Source: Campylorhamphus procurvoides (lineage: Eukaryota; Chordata; Aves; Passeriformes; Dendrocolaptidae). From it: a DNA stretch of 64,000 nt. The translations under genes and the position numbers were made by a program. Each line of letters starts with the position of its first letter. Position 1 is the first letter of the stretch. Positions 10,901 to 25,900 of the stretch are shown piece by piece. The stretch lies in NCBI GenBank assembly GCA_013396655.1, contig WBMV01009285.1:1-64000 (forward strand), given 5' to 3'. The notes below the pieces were generated by a model. It did no database searches. It was not told the origin of the DNA and saw only the letters and a list, made by a program, of their open reading frames with translations.

Positions 10901-13900
10901 ATACGGCCAGCCTTTGGTCCAAGCCTTGCCACAGAGTGTCAGGGAAGAAGGCTGGGCCAGGCACACTGTCTGAGCTGTGGACAGGGCTTCTGATGAAAAA
11001 GTCTGGCATTGGCTTTTGGCTGGCAGGTACATTAAAAACAGATCCAAATAAATTGCATGGCAACTGCTACAAACAGCAGTAAACAAAAACTCAAAAGATC
11101 TTGGGGAGCCAACATGACTGAAACTGCAGAAGGGATCTAATAGTAGGAACCCTTTGCAGCATTTTTCATCCAGAGGTGATATACTGCTTTACAAATATTA
11201 CATAGGGTTCCCAATATGCTGGTGGTTTATATGCATGTAATTACACACATTTTGATAGCTAGAGCAAAGATTTTAATTGTCGTGACTAAGGAAAGCTGAA
11301 CAGCTAGGGTAGAGACCAATTTAAGCCTGAGTTCTTCACATCTTCTCTGAGCATATGGAAGCCTTTGAGAACAAGTCCTTGCATGAGCCAGACTCTGCTC
11401 CAGAAGGGGCCTTTTTGTGCTCCTTGCCTATAAGTCATCTCTCCTAATGGTGGGGTTCATTGCTACCAACATGTAGTTATCAGATTTTCCAAACTGGACT
11501 AAGAAAAAGAGAAAATCCAATTGAGTATTTGCCTCAGTTTTGAGGTGTAGATGGTAAAAGATCAATGACTGTGAGGATTGAGGGGTGTTATGTACATAAC
11601 AGCCTTCTGGCATGTATCAAAGTTAAAGTGCAGTTTAGTCCAAGAGATGTCCCTACAAATTATGACATCCTTTTCTGTTGTCTCATCAGTTCCACATCCA
11701 GTTTACTCCAATCACAAATAAGAGAGTGCTTTTCCTAAGATATTTTCCAGCAGACTCAATCTGGGCAAACTCATGTGTTTCATTATTGATAACCACAACT
11801 CAGGAGGGCAGATTGGGCTTGTAGTTTATCTCTGCACAATCCAATCAACCTTATCCAGTACTGGTGCTACTTCGAGAAAAATGTGGAGGCTTGACTCCTC
11901 AGGACTTTTCTTAAAAGCATTCAGTGGTTTCAAAAGCCCTTGGCCAAGGAGCATCGGCTGCATTGACGTTCAGAAGGTTTGTGCTCCCGTGTCCCTTGAG
12001 AGTTATGTCTACATTGCAGCTGCAGTTTTGTAACAGTGCTATGAGCGCACATACCCAACCCACTTTCAGTCTAGCTGTCTTGACTATCATAAACCCATAG
12101 AATCACAGAAAAATACAGATGGGAAGGTACCTCAAAGTTTCTATTCCAACCTCCTTCTGAGAGAAGGGTTAACTATGAGGTCAGGCTGGATTACTCAATC
12201 CTTTTTCCTGGTTGAATCTTGAAAACCTCCAAAGATGGAGACAGCACAACATTTTTGGGCAACTCATTCCAATGTTTGACTGTCTTAATGTTGATTTTTT
12301 TTTCTCCTTATACCCAGTCTGAAACACTTTTTTGTATTTCCAGTTTGTCTGCTGTCTTTTCTTCTCCTGCTGTGCACCATCATGAAAAACTTGAGTCTGT
12401 TCTCTTGACAACAGCTCATAGGCATTGGAAAACTGCTACTAACCCTGCCAAAAGTCATCTCATCTCCAGGCTGAGCAAGCCCTGTTCTCAAGCCTCTTCT
12501 CATACAGCAAGTGCACCAGCCCTTCTTTGCAGAATCACTGCAGTTAATTTATGTATTTCCTGTACTGGAGTCCCAAAAATGAGTGTAATATTATGTGGTC
12601 TAAAAAGTGCTGGATAGATAGGTGTAGCTGCTCCTCTGATCTGCAAATGATGCTCCTGTTAATACAGCCCAGGATTCTGTTGCTAGGGCACACGGCTGGT
12701 TAATGTCAGCTCACTCTCTGCCAATACCCCCAGGTCCTTTTCAGCAGAGCAGCTTCCTAGCCTGGCAGTCCCTCACCTGTATCATTGCAAGGCGCTCTTC
12801 CTTCCTTTGCCCAGGATTTTGCATCTTCTGTTGGATCTGTAAGTTTTCTGCTTGCAAGCTTTTCTGCAACCTGGCCCATTTTCCCATCCTGTCTAGGTCC
12901 CTTTGAACGGGAATGCTGCCCTCCACTCCAGAGTGTTGACTGGCCCCCAGTTTTGTGTCATCTGCCAGCTTGATGAGTAGGCCTTTCCCTAGGACATTGA
13001 ATGAATACACTACACAGGACAGAACCCAACACAGATGCCCAATGTACTGCACTTGTTACTGGCCTCCAGGTACAGTACAATTCCTTAACCATTTACTCTG
13101 AACCCAGTAATACAGCTAATTTTTTTTAGTAATCTACATATGCACCCATCCGAGCCATGACATCCCAACTGGGTTACGTGGATTTTGGGGGATAGCACGT
13201 TAGAAACCTTGCTAGAATTAAGATAAAAGACATCCACTGCTCCACAAGTCCACTCTTTTTGCCATAGCAGGCAGCTGGGCTGGTCAGACATGACTTGTCT
13301 CTGGTAAATCCATGCTGACTGTTGCCAGTCACCTTTTCCTTAAGTGGCCAGAAATCCTCCCCAACAAGAGAGTTTATTCCATATTTTTGGTCCCAACATC
13401 CCAGGAACCAAAGTGAGGTTGGTTGGTTTGTAATTCCCTGAATCATCATTTTGGTATTTTTAAAAACAGGTGGAGCATTTTCCTTACTTAAGTTACTGGG
13501 GATTCCTCAATCTCTGGGACTTTTCAAAGATGATAGACTAAGGCAAGGACATTCAGGTATTATTTACAATCTGGTAGGTATATTGAATCAGTTTATAGGA
13601 AGGACAGCTGATTTTTGGAGCTGCACATCTGAAGTCTGCTTTTCCCTCTTGACCCTGTGAACTGTCTTCATTGAAAGAACTGTCTTCAACTCCATACACT
13701 TGGGGAAGAACTGGTTGCTAATGAAGAACCTCTCCCCTTCCATGTCCCCAGTGACCCTCCATAGGTTAACAGGAAATTGCCAGAGGCAGACAACAAGGAC
13801 ATAGGCTGGAGAAGACGTGTTTGGAGAGTCTTAGGAATTATTTCTTGATCTTTACAGGAGGACTTTGTACATTCAGGGAAAGAGACTTGCATAAACTCAG

Positions 13901-16900
13901 TAGATTATATTTGTCTTCAGAAAAGTTGCTTGCATTTCATACTGAAAGACTGGACTCATTTTGCCTGGTTACTCTACTGGAAAAATGTCAGCAAACACAG
14001 CTTTTTGTTACAGATGTATTTTTTTACTAATTAAAATTATATGAGTTGGTTTGCAGACATGACTAATCTAGTCTGGCTTTTAAATTCTAAACATTTGATG
14101 GTGTTACCTGATTTTAAATTGGCCACACAACTCAAGGGACTCATTGCAAATGGCTTCAGCTTGCTTTTTGACTTTCCTGCCTTTTCCCCTACTTTTGCTT
14201 ACAGCAGCAGCTCCAGAGCCTAACACACACATTCAAACTTACCGTCCCGTCTCACCTGCTCCTCCCTGCTGCCTCCTGTGTTCAGTGAATATCACAGCTC
14301 CTGCCTTCTCCCAAGACTGGGCATGCAGGAACTTCATGGTATCATGGAGGGAGAGACATTAGCCCTGTGCTTGGCCAGGCTGTGCTCTCTCAGGAGCTCT
14401 GCCTTGCCCAGGTGCAGTCTAAGGTAGCATGGCATCCCACAGCCCAGTGCTCCAGGCATGATCCTGTACACTCTTGCCTTGCCTTTCAAAGCAAGAACAC
14501 CAGAAAATGGGGGGCACAGTTTGATTCACTTGGGTATCTTTTATTAGTCAGGGTCATGTATCAATGACTTTTTTAAAATCAGCCTTACATGAGTCTGTGC
14601 CATGGGATGGGGCCCTGATGTTAGTAACCTGTGGCTGCAGCTCAGGAATGTAACCACAATAACAAGGCTAAGTGCCTCGAAGCAGGCTGAAAGCTGTAGG
14701 TGAGTATGCTGTTTTTCACTTTGGGGTATCTGAATCCAAATCCCAGTGAGACTGAATTTCACTGAGCAGCTACTGTTTGAAAAATCTCATATATCATTAC
14801 CTGATCAACTATATTACAGCTTTGCTTGAGGGGTACAGATTGTTTGCACCAGTAAATATGAAGTGCACATTCATTTTCATGATAGCACACAGGGCTTCTG
14901 ATAATTGTGTTTAAAATATACATTTTTATGTTCTGGTCAGGTAAAATCAAATTGGCACTTCATATAGTAAGTGTTTAAGGCCTGCAGGATCTGACTAACC
15001 ATGTGAGCAACACTTAATTATAAATGTTACTGAAGACAAGGCATAATTATCGTTGTCACTGACTTACAGTTCAGCTTAATAAAAACTCATCTCATGCCTG
15101 TACCCAATGTGTGTACATTAAGCTTTGCTGAACTGTAGCTAACTCTGTGGCTTCTAATTCCTTCTGTTGTCTGCCAGCAATTTTCCTTAGTGGGAGAACA
15201 TCAGTGGGTTAACAACAGAAAAGATTAACAAAAGAAAATCTTCCATTGTTTTATATTTCTTCTGCCATGATTGCAATGAAAAGCTCTTACTTTGTTTTTT
15301 TTTGTTTTTTTTTTCTCTTATTCCCTCCTCACTCCCTACAGGACAATTTGCAAAAAGGAAGAAGACTTCGCTTTGGTTCACAGTCGCACTGCTGGTGGTG
15401 TCTGTTTTCATACTGACCATAGGTCTGGCAGCTACCACAAGAACAGAAAATGTTACTGTGGGAGGCTACTACCCAGGCATCGTTGTAAGTAAATAGCCTA
15501 TTTTAGATTATTTGGTACATCCAGATAAATTATTATCAGCTGTAAATGGGAAACTCAGATTGTTTGGGGAAAAAAAAGAAAGAAAATCAGTCCCATTGCA
15601 CTTCACAGGAGAGAAATGCTCCTTTGTTGTGATCTAGTTCTAGGGTGTGATAAGGTAGCAGGATAAACGGTTTTTCTCAAGTGTCCCAAAGGGCTGTCAA
15701 GGGGCAGAAGGAGGTCAAGGTTGCACTGCACAGTGTGCTGGGCTCAGGGACCTATGTGTACACCTATGTTAGACTTACCACTGGTCTCCATTAAATGTGG
15801 GGTGTGACTGGACAGTAAGCATGACATAGATTTAAGCAACCTTAAGTTTAGTACTCTAATGGCAGAAAGAGCCACTCCAACTCTTGTGTCTGTGTGCCAG
15901 GAATCCTGCTGGGTCCATTGCAGGGAAAGCCCCATGAATGGGTATGTGGAGGCTTCTCGCTGGAGCCTGTGTGGCATCCTGTTGTGCAGTCCTGCTGCAA
16001 GTCCTTTCCTACAAGACCTTGTTTTCAAAATCCTTAGTCATTTTTATGCCTTGGGAACAAAATGCTTTAACAAGTTCCTGCAGCAGGCACAAGGTTTGAG
16101 CTCTGCCTGCTTAGCCCTGTGGTGCCTCTGTGAATTCTGGGGAGGAATAGCCCTGGTAGACTCTTGCCCGTTCTACCCCCATGGCCCTTTCTGACCTCAG
16201 AAGAAAGGACCAGTCATATCCAAAAGCATGGAAACATCCAGAGTTAAAAAAAAAAAAAAAGGAAAAAAAAAAGGTAAATACCTGGGCTGAGTTTTAAATA
16301 AGAGGAGTACAGGCAGCAAACAGAGAAGGACCCATCTACCTCATTTGGTCTGAGTCAGCCAAGTGAAGGTAGAGCATACATGGTGAAGAAACTCACTTGC
16401 TTAGATGTAGACACCTGCCTAGGTATGTGGCTCCACCACTGCCAAAATACATTGTTAAGTACCCTTCTTCTCTGTGAAATTAAATGACCATAGAAGAGGA
16501 ATATGTGTCTTTTAATACTGTGCATACATTTTTGCATTGCTGTTAATAATTTGTGAGTTAGAATTGCTCCTCCTAAACAGGCCCTGTTACATCTTAGTGT
16601 CATGCTAAGAAAAGGACTTTCAGAAAGATAATTTTGGGATAATGATCTATAAGGAGTAGTGTTTTAAAAATAGAACAAAAAGCAGCTCCAAGAATAAGAC
16701 CTTAAAAAGAATGAATTTCCCTTTCATTAACCTAAAATAGATAGATTAATACTGATAAAGGTCACTTCTTCTTCCGTAATTTGAACTAAAGTCTTTTAAA
16801 AGACCACATTATCTTCATTTATTCCCTAAAAAGAAGTTTCATTTTTAAACTGTTGTCTTTAACAAGTGTAATAAGTAATAAACCCATGGGCACGAAACAG

Positions 16901-19900
16901 GTTATTTCGGTATTTAGTTTCTTTTAGGAATAACACAATGTCTATTCAGTCATCTGAAAAATATCATCTATTAAATATTTTTTTCTGAATATTTGAGTCA
17001 TTAGTAACCAGATAGAATGGTAAGAATTTATTAGAATACTTTGAAAAGAAAAGCTTTTAATAATTTTCCATCTCAAAAGATTATTTGAGCTATATAATTT
17101 TCATAAAATTCATTACTTTTTTTTGTGCACATGCAATGGATTATTGAAGTAGCTGAGAAAGAGTGATGCATAATTCTTAGTGGAAATGTCATCAAGATAC
17201 TAAATATCACAAACCTTTAGCAAGAGTTAAAGGTGCTATGCAAATCTGACATGGTATCTTGCCAAAAGCCTAGTCAGAAGTGTGTGACAACACTGCTGTA
17301 TTCCTGCCTTGCTGCCAGAGGTGACTGATTGACTCCAGTGTAATGTTGGCAGATGCATGGAATCATAGAATGGTTTGGGATGGAAGGGACCTTAAAGATC
17401 ATCTCAACTCCCCTGCCATGGTCAGGGGCACCTTCCACTAGACCAGGTTGCTCAAAGCCCCATCCATACTGGCCTTGAACACTTCCAGAGACGGGTTATC
17501 CTCAGCCTCCCTGGGCAACCTGTTCCAGTGCATCACCATCCTCACAGTAAAGAATTTTTTCCTGATATCTTATCTAAACCTACCTTGTTTCACTTTGAAG
17601 CCATTCCCTCTTGGCCTCTCACTACATGCTTTCTTGTATGATACCTCTAGGAAGACAGTAGTAAGGTCTCCCTGCAGTCTTCTCTTCTCCAGGCCGAACA
17701 ACCACAAGTATCTCAGCCTGGGAGAGGTGCCCCAGCCCTAGGATCATCTTCGTGGCCATCCTTCATACTCGTTCCAGCAGGTCCATGTCCTTCCTGTGCT
17801 GGGGGCCCCACTGAACGCAGTATTCCAGGTGGAGTCTCAACAGAGTGAAGAAGAGGGGCAGAATCACCTCCCACCATCACCATGAGATGGTTTCTCCTCT
17901 GCACAGAGTCAGCCACCTCTTTCAGGATGAGCTGAATAGCCCTGAAAAGGTGTTTCTCTTGTTTGCCAACGGTAGAGGGAGCTTAGAAAACCAGCACAGC
18001 ACTGATCCCAAACGTCTAGATGCCTAAAGCCAGAGGAGTGAATTCAACACTACATATTTAACTGCTGTGCTCAGAGGAAAGAAAGAATATGAGGACAGTG
18101 TTAATTTCAATTAAAAATAAAGTCTAATTCTCATAGAATTCAATAGTAAAATATTAATTTTACAGCTGGTAGATGAGATGCAAATCTCTGCTGACCTTAG
18201 GTAAGGAATTTTGATCTTAAAGAACAAGCAGAATTAACCCTACCTTGCAAACACATATGAAGATGGACAATACTATCCACTGACATAGATTTACTTGCAC
18301 CTAGAAGTGTTTGCAGAAGAGGGCTTCAGGTTTAGATCTATAATATAATTTGGCTTCTGCCTAGCTCCTACTGGCTTTGAGGAGAGTTAGGTGCCTTAAT
18401 TTCTCTGCATTTGTCATTTGTCCTTGTCATGTTTGTGGAAAATTTCTTTTCTAAATACATCTTTGTAGAGTTAGGTATTATCTGAATTTATGTATGCAAA
18501 TTAATTGAACATAAAATATTTCTGTGTGTAGATGAGTTAATATAATGTTACACTTTGAAGGTGTCTGCATTTAGCTTGATCATCAGTTTGGGCTGTCTTG
18601 GAATGGTCTGCAAAGACAGTTGGAACTTCTTCAGCCTCACTTCCATATCAATATTGTTTATGCTTAAATGTTTAATGTCACTTCTCTGTGACTACTACTT
18701 GTATTATTTTCTTTTGTTATTTTTATCATCTTTCAACAGGGTCCAATTGTCCCAGTCACCATACTGACCTGGACTCCCAGAGTTCCCAACTCAAATATCT
18801 TGTTGTCTAAACAGACAAAAAAAGCAGCTCATATGACCCCAAACCAGTCTCAGGAATCCTGTGGCTTACATCGTGATCTCTATGGTTCTGCTCCTTCTGA
18901 TTTAATTGGTGTTGTTCTGTATTTGTCATCTTTTCCTTCATATGGATAATATCACTCCACTTTGTCTTCCTTGCATCAGCTGTGAATGGGACTTTATGAG
19001 CTGCTCCTGTTGGAATGAAAAATGGGTCTTGGAACCAATTGTCATTTTGATGTAGTTATCTCAATTTACGAAGTTGCTGTCTCCTGAACAGGGTGTCCTT
19101 GCTCACGGTTCCAAGCCTCTCTACTATTTAGCTGTCAGCATGGGTGAACTTGGGCACGTCTTCAAAGTTTCTGCTTTTAGTCCTTGTGCCTCCTTTTCCC
19201 ATAAATCTTCCCAAAGCACTCAAGAGTAAATCTTCTTTCCCTACATTTGCTTTCTTGAAAGTGAGTGAAGGATTCCTCTTGTGATACTGAGCGAGTAAAG
19301 TGCTTGCGGGGGATTTGCTTTCTGCTGTGAGCAGTTGTGCATAACAGCAAGGAATTTACGGACACTGCCCAAGCCCTTGGCTGGGACACACAGTCCTTAA
19401 GAACTTAATTTGCTCTTTGAGGAAAGGCTCTGAGGTCAGCTCAGAGACCTTGTTCCAGAGAGTGGCTTAGATTCCTGAGCAGAAATGTCTTGCCTCGTCC
19501 ATGGAGTAGGTTGGGTGGAAGCTGAGGGTGTGACTTGAGGCTTTGTCTGGGCAGGGAGGAATGTCAGCCCTTGTGAAGAGGAGAGCAAAGAGCATGGAAG
19601 TGATGTGGAATCGAGTCTGAGCTGACCACAGGGCAACGTGCAGCCAGTTAAGGCAAGGAGGGAGCCCTATGGAAAGAGCCTGTTGACACCTGTAGTCTTG
19701 CTGTGGCTTCTTCTGAGTCTGTGGCCAGCTATGCTGCGGGTGTCTGGCACCAAGAAGACCCTGTTTCTCCAAGTCAACATAAGCCCAGTGGGAGTCCTGA
19801 CTCCAGAAAAGTCTGAAGAAAGGCCAGTCTTGCCCGTTGCTGCTTTACTTCATGTTAACTATGAAAACAAGCTGCTTCTGCTGCTCCAAATCTTCATGGA

Positions 19901-22900
19901 TCCATTATAAGGAGGGGGCTTTTAGTGCCATCCCAGTGTTGAAGCAACACTGGTAGGAACATTAGGGCCAGCTGACTCCCGCATTCCTTCCTACTCTCTC
20001 TCTTCTGTGGCTGTTGGTGATGCAGCTGACTGGACTGGTCCTCTTAGCATTTTAGCAAGTTTTCCCGGGATGTGTGATAGTGTTTACTCAAGCAAACCTA
20101 ACTCTAAGGCTTTGAACTTGCATATTTGCATGACAGGAACACATCAGTTTTTTTGGAGGAAAACTGTTTGTAGTTGCTTAAAGCTTTGCAATTTTCTAAA
20201 TAATGATGTATGGACTGAATGTAAATGTTCTTTTCTCCTACTTCACTTAATTTTTGCTTTACAGTGTATAAAATTATATGTGAAAATGGTAACAGTTGTC
20301 AGGTTATAGAAGCGTGTCTATACAGTCTTCTGTTTACTATGTGGCAAATTTTGCACTGAAATATCAAAGAGCTGCAGTTCTGGCCATTCCCCATTACATT
20401 ATATTATTTATATCTAGCAGTAGCTCCCACCCTTTCCCCTGACTCACCTCAGTTAGCCTGTCTCTGTGATGCATCAGCTCAGATATCACTCTACGTGTTG
20501 GTATGTTGACCAAATAAGCTGATCTCATGCATTTCTGTTGGTTTTGTTCTTTGCCTTAGCTTGGCTTTGGATCTTTCCTAGGGATTGTTGGCATCTACCT
20601 GGTAGAAAACAGAAGACAAATAGTAAGTAACAGCCCTTCTACTTTTTTTTTTGTAGCAGAATGTATTAAACATGAAAAGCAGGGATTTCCATCTTACTTA
20701 AAACTGCTGTGTCTGCCTCAAAATGTTAATCGTCTGTTTCACCACTTCTGAGAAGTTTTAGGGAAGTATGAATTGGCCAGTGACTTCATTTGTACAAGGC
20801 AAAACAAAAGCAGCTTACTTTGTTTTACTGAATTTGCTTTTCTGCTGGTTTAGTGAGTTGAATTGACCAAGGATTAGATAAACTCCAGAGCTTGGCCAGG
20901 ACCATGTAGCTGGGAAAAGGATGGGGAGAGAGAAAACTACCAATTTGAGCAGCAACAAGCTAGATGATCAGCTCTACCCTAACATTTAATCTCATCCTGC
21001 ACAAGAAGTTTAAGTCAGGAACAGTTTCCTGAAACTGTATGTTAAATAGGAAAAAAAAACCCTAGAGTTCTTGCTGTCAAGATTCCTGGGCTATGTCAGA
21101 TAGGATCTGAGATATGCATGATTTGTTTGTAGATTCAGCTCGGCTTTCCAAGTCCTTTGCTTTTATTTATATGAGGAATTCATAGAAAATCTCGGTGGCA
21201 TCTGGGTAAAGGAAGGTGTATTAAGAAGAATGAAAGAATTTGTAGAAATTCTTAACACTTTCCTTTCCCTGTGCAAAAACATAGCAGTCTTGGTTGAATA
21301 ATGCAACGTCCAATGTGCACTTTACAGTAGACTTGTTATGGATAAGCATCATGAAATGCGATTAATTTCATAATGCAGAGGTTTCATTGCTATCAATCAA
21401 GAGTGGTCTTAAGGTCAGAGGAGGAACTGACGGATTTACATTGTGTTTTACTAACAAGTAACTACTTTGCTTACAAGTATTTTGTTGTCATTTCCTGTCT
21501 TGTTCTTCATAGAATACAGTCATGATCTCACTATTTGTAGGCAAACTTCTTTCATAACATCACTCTTTTTTTGCATTGCCTTTAAGTGTCAGTGGTGTAT
21601 TTACAAGTATTCCTTTGCTTTTAACTTTTACTTCTAGCTGGATTTCCCAAAGAAATAAGATTTATAAAGTCATAATGTTTGTCTGTGTCTTTCTCTGTTC
21701 CCTTCCATTTTTTTTAACATCTTGACCAATTTCAGACAAATTCAGGAGGGAGGTAGAGGCTTCAAAGGTGTGCATTTCCCTCAAGTTTCATGAAAATTCA
21801 CAGGTGGGTAGAGGAGACTCATGGTAGTAAAGGCTGCATTGTCAGCTCACCACTTACTAAACAGCAGAGAATCCAGATGGGACAAATAAGACAAAAATCT
21901 GCAGCAGGTCAGGCCTCATTAGTTTTGCTGCTAACAAAATAGTTTATTTAAGAACTATTGCCCCGATCTGTACATTAGAGATGAGGATGGACAGCAGGTT
22001 CCATGTTGCAGACTCAGTGGCAGGCAGATGAAAATAGCTTTAAATTCCACAGCATTCATGCTGCCTTACTAACAGGCATAACATTTTAGGATTGTTTTAT
22101 GTTCCAGTTTTCTTCTAATCTGCCTTGTAGTTTTCTATTGCTTCTGTCCTTAGTAGAATGTCTGAAAAAGTCAGAAGGTGGTTAAGCAGGGGTTAAACTA
22201 TGAGTTCCTCAGTGTGTTGAGTCTTTACAGAAGGACTGTGGAAAAATAAGTGTCCTGTATGTTTGGTATTAGTTCCTGTTTGCATTTCTCAGCATGGAAC
22301 AAGGAAAACTGTCTTCTGTTAATAAAACATAGTGATGATTTGGCTGTTGAAAGATTGGCTTTCTGGGGAACAGACTAAGAGAATAACTAGAAAGTTTAAT
22401 TATGCTTCTTGCCTTGAGCACCATCCACTGTGGGTCTTTTAACCCTGTCTTTGCCGAGGCTGACCTGTTTGTTGCAAATGTTGCAGAAATCAGATTGAAA
22501 GGGTTTATGTCATAGTACAACAGAGAGTGGTAATTATTCCCTAGCACATAACTGAGTATATTTGATTGAAAGGGTTTAGGGCAGCTTTAACAAATTTGCA
22601 GCCATGAGTAAGATTGAAAAGACTTATTTAAGCACAGAAAAGTAGCATAAATGTCATATTCCTGTAACTAAAAATTCTGTGCATTGCAGAAGAACAAAAG
22701 GGAGTGGAAAGGAAAAGAAATTGTTTACTCTGTTGTTTCTATTTTAACTAGACTTCCTAAGAGCAGTTGCTGCAGAATAATTTAAGTTTAACCCAGTGTA
22801 GCTCTGACAACTGTCTGGCCCTTGTAATGACTCGATACTTCACTTTTCATTTGTTATTTAAATGGAAAATGAATGCATATTCAGTAGAACTAGAAAAAAC

Positions 22901-25900
22901 CCTTATTTTAAACTGACCTTTCTACTTAAATTTATTTTTCTTTTTGTCTTGTAGTTCTATTTCCTTGTGACTTGTCCTCTGCAAGTCCAGGTTTCTTCAT
23001 GGTTGACGAAAAATATAAAATATATAATGATTACCAAAACTAGTACAGCAAAACCCCAGCACTCAGTAACTGATGAGTGTAGAGTTTCAGAAGGAATGAA
23101 AGCACAGTTAGGCAGAATGGACAACGGTTTGTTCTTAAAACATGACATTAATAATGTTGCACCTCTTTGACCTCATTCTTGGCATCCCAGAGCCCACAGC
23201 AGGAGTTCAATGTGCTGACCAAGATATAACCCGTAATTCAATGGAAGTGCTGCTTGCAGAAGCAGGCTCTGCCTCATTGACTAGTATGGTTTCACCTCAA
23301 CTCTGAGCATTTGTGCTTGGCTGTTCTATGCAAAGTTTAGCACCAGCAGAACAAAATTTCCCTTTGACTAAAGACTTGCACTGACTTGGGATGTTTCTAA
23401 CTGGCAAGCAGAAGGCATTGAAGAATAATGTGTTGCAGTCCCTTTTTGCAAGGTCTCTTGTACCCTGAAAAACAGGTTATGGATTGAAGAGCAGCATATG
23501 TTGTTTCATTCCAAAGGCACACTAACTCCAGACAGATCGGTGGAAAATATGATACTATTCAAATCAAATGGATTTGATTGTAAGACTGAAGCGTCCTTGC
23601 TTGTTTGTCATCTCCTCACATTACAGTACAAAATATTTTCAATTAGGAAACGAGATGCTGAAATTACATACAGAGATGGGGAAGGCTGACTGTGCGGGGG
23701 GTTCATGGCAGCAGTTGAGCTGAGAGCAGAAATCCATGCCGAGGGAATGCTGAAACAGGTTTCTTCTCAGAAAGTATGTGGAGGTGGCATGAGCAAGCAC
23801 CTAGAAATGAAGCACCCTCTAAATGTGCAATGTCGATATGACACCATGTGTGTAGATTTAGCTAACCCAGTGGATAAACCCAGCACTGGCTCACAGTTTC
23901 ATTCACATGTCTTTCCAATGCCAGCCTCACCAAGCTGTACTGTTTACAAGGCTGAAAATGAGCATACTGAAGCTGTGGTGCCTACAAGAGTGGCTGGGAG
24001 ACGCAAGGGCACCATAATAGCTGCCAGGGTTTTGAATGTTTGCAATACCACAAGGCTGCCTGCAAGAGCCCTCACTAGGGCCGTGAGAGCCACACTGACA
24101 GGAGTGCAGCTATGGCAGAGATCAGCACAGGCAGGGAGAGAGTGGGAGGAGGTAGAGGAGCATAAATGACACAGAGAGGATTGGGAGGGGTCATATAATC
24201 ACCAAATATGCTGAGTTTGAAGGGCACCCATCAGGATCATTGAGTCCAACTGCTGGCCCTGCGCAGGGCACCCCAAGAGTCACACCATGTGCCTCTTAGT
24301 ATTGTCCAAACACTTCTTGAACTCTCTCAGGCTGGGTGCTGTGACCACTTCCCTGGGGAGCCTGTTCCAGTGCCCAACTACCCTCTAGGTCAAAAACCTT
24401 TTCCTGCTATCCAACTTACACCTCCCCCAACTTGCAGGATTGATCTCTCACGAGATCTGAGTAAGCACAGACCTCGGTACTTAGGTACGACTTGAAGGCA
24501 ATTGTCTGCAGCGGGTCTGAGACCCGAATTCACCCACTGCTAAGTCTTCCTCATGTTTTCTTCATGCTAACAAACATTTCATTTTCTTGCTGACATGTCT
24601 AGGACATACTCAGATATAAATCCAATGCTCAGCTGGATCAGCCTGGCCTGTGACTTGTTCAGAGAGATGGAGACATCGCTTCTGACAAAAGCAGAATTCA
24701 AAAACATGAGGAAGGTTAAAACATGGAGCTCTTCATACAGACAGAAAAGACAAAGCTATTTATTCAGGCTTCTCAAGGGATGCTAAGTTTAGGTGCCTTA
24801 ATATGCTTGCTTCCCACTTTCTGTGAACAGAAGTGAGATTTCAAATGAAGTATCAAAAAACAACTATAGCAAAAGTTGGAGAAACAAACCAATAATTTTC
24901 TTTTTTGTTTTCAGTTGATAGACTTCCCTGACAATACATGCATTCCTACCCTGCACTGACATGTGTGTGAGGTAGTATTTCAATGTCATTTCTTGCCATT
25001 AGACCTTGCATCTGTTTCAGAATAAAAGTTTTCTGGAAGCAGTTACATGTGTGAGCCAATTTTCAGAAGAGCCAAACCTCTTTCACTTTTCAAACCCAAT
25101 ATATCTTGTAAATAGTTTATGTTCATCGGAAAACCTACTGGGCCTTTTGCATAAAGGTGGTGGTTATTAACATGCACACCAAAAAAACCCAAACAAACCC
25201 AAACTGCTATGTGTACCTAATCTGCCCTGTTCAAACCTATTCTGTTTCATCTACTATTTCATGCAAATCAAACATTCTGGAAGAGACTGGCTGTAGTGCA
25301 GATTTTGGTCAAAGATGCTAATTTCTGATGGATTTCATATCACATATTAAGCTAATTAAAGCAGTTTGTTTACATAAAGAAAGACCACTGAAATTCTGTA
25401 GATCTTCTGAGACTGTCTTTGATGTTCCTGTGCAAATAAATGGAAGAAGTTTTTACTGTGGTGCAGGGGAAATGCAGATAATATAAAGGTAATCTTTGTC
25501 ATTACCAGGTTAAAATTTCTCTCATGAACTCGAGGTTCTGACAAAGTCAACAACACTTCTTTTTTTCAGTGCTGATTTTTTGTGTGGTCATATTTCACAT
25601 AGTTCAGGGAAAAACAATTAATGCTTATGTGGAAACGATAATAATGGAAGAAGTTATCAATCCCTTTTCAGTCATAAATATGTTCTAGGTTTTGTAGTGT
25701 GATCAAACTGCATATTTCAGAAATAGTCAAGGAGATTTATATAATAATAATAATCATTATAGTTTGATGCTGACATTTGCATAAGCTGGAGTGGTTCTTT
25801 AGGTATCTTTGTTCTTTTCAAAATATGAAAGAATCTTACTAGCTGTGAAATTCAAGCAGCTTATTCTTTGAGAGCATCTTCCTGCTCTCTCATGCCTGAC

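Larger units (their letters stand above)
7937..15341 (+). other. intron 1 (7.4 kb)
   Basis: It begins GTGAGA inside the CpG island and ends CTCCCTACAG. It contains a CRGGATG minisatellite (7991-8039), a long decayed antisense CR1 (about 12097-13550) and otherwise unremarkable AT-rich sequence. No additional exon or RNA gene was recognised. Confidence 0.85.
15485..20559 (+). other. intron 2 (5.1 kb)
   Basis: Bounded by GTAAGT and TTGCCTTAG. It holds an A-rich tract (16246-16272) and an antisense CR1 fragment (17357-17875). The rest is unique AT-rich sequence with no recognised gene. Confidence 0.85.

Noticed and set aside
12000..12060. GTCTACATTGCAGCTGCAG-type phrase resembling an old DNA-transposon end
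   Set aside because: Too short and without a partner inverted repeat to support a call.
12219..12617. 132-codon plus-strand frame
   Set aside because: It lies entirely in the antisense strand of a CR1 fragment; similar frames at 17448-17741, 55404-55953 and 63347-63700 have the same origin.
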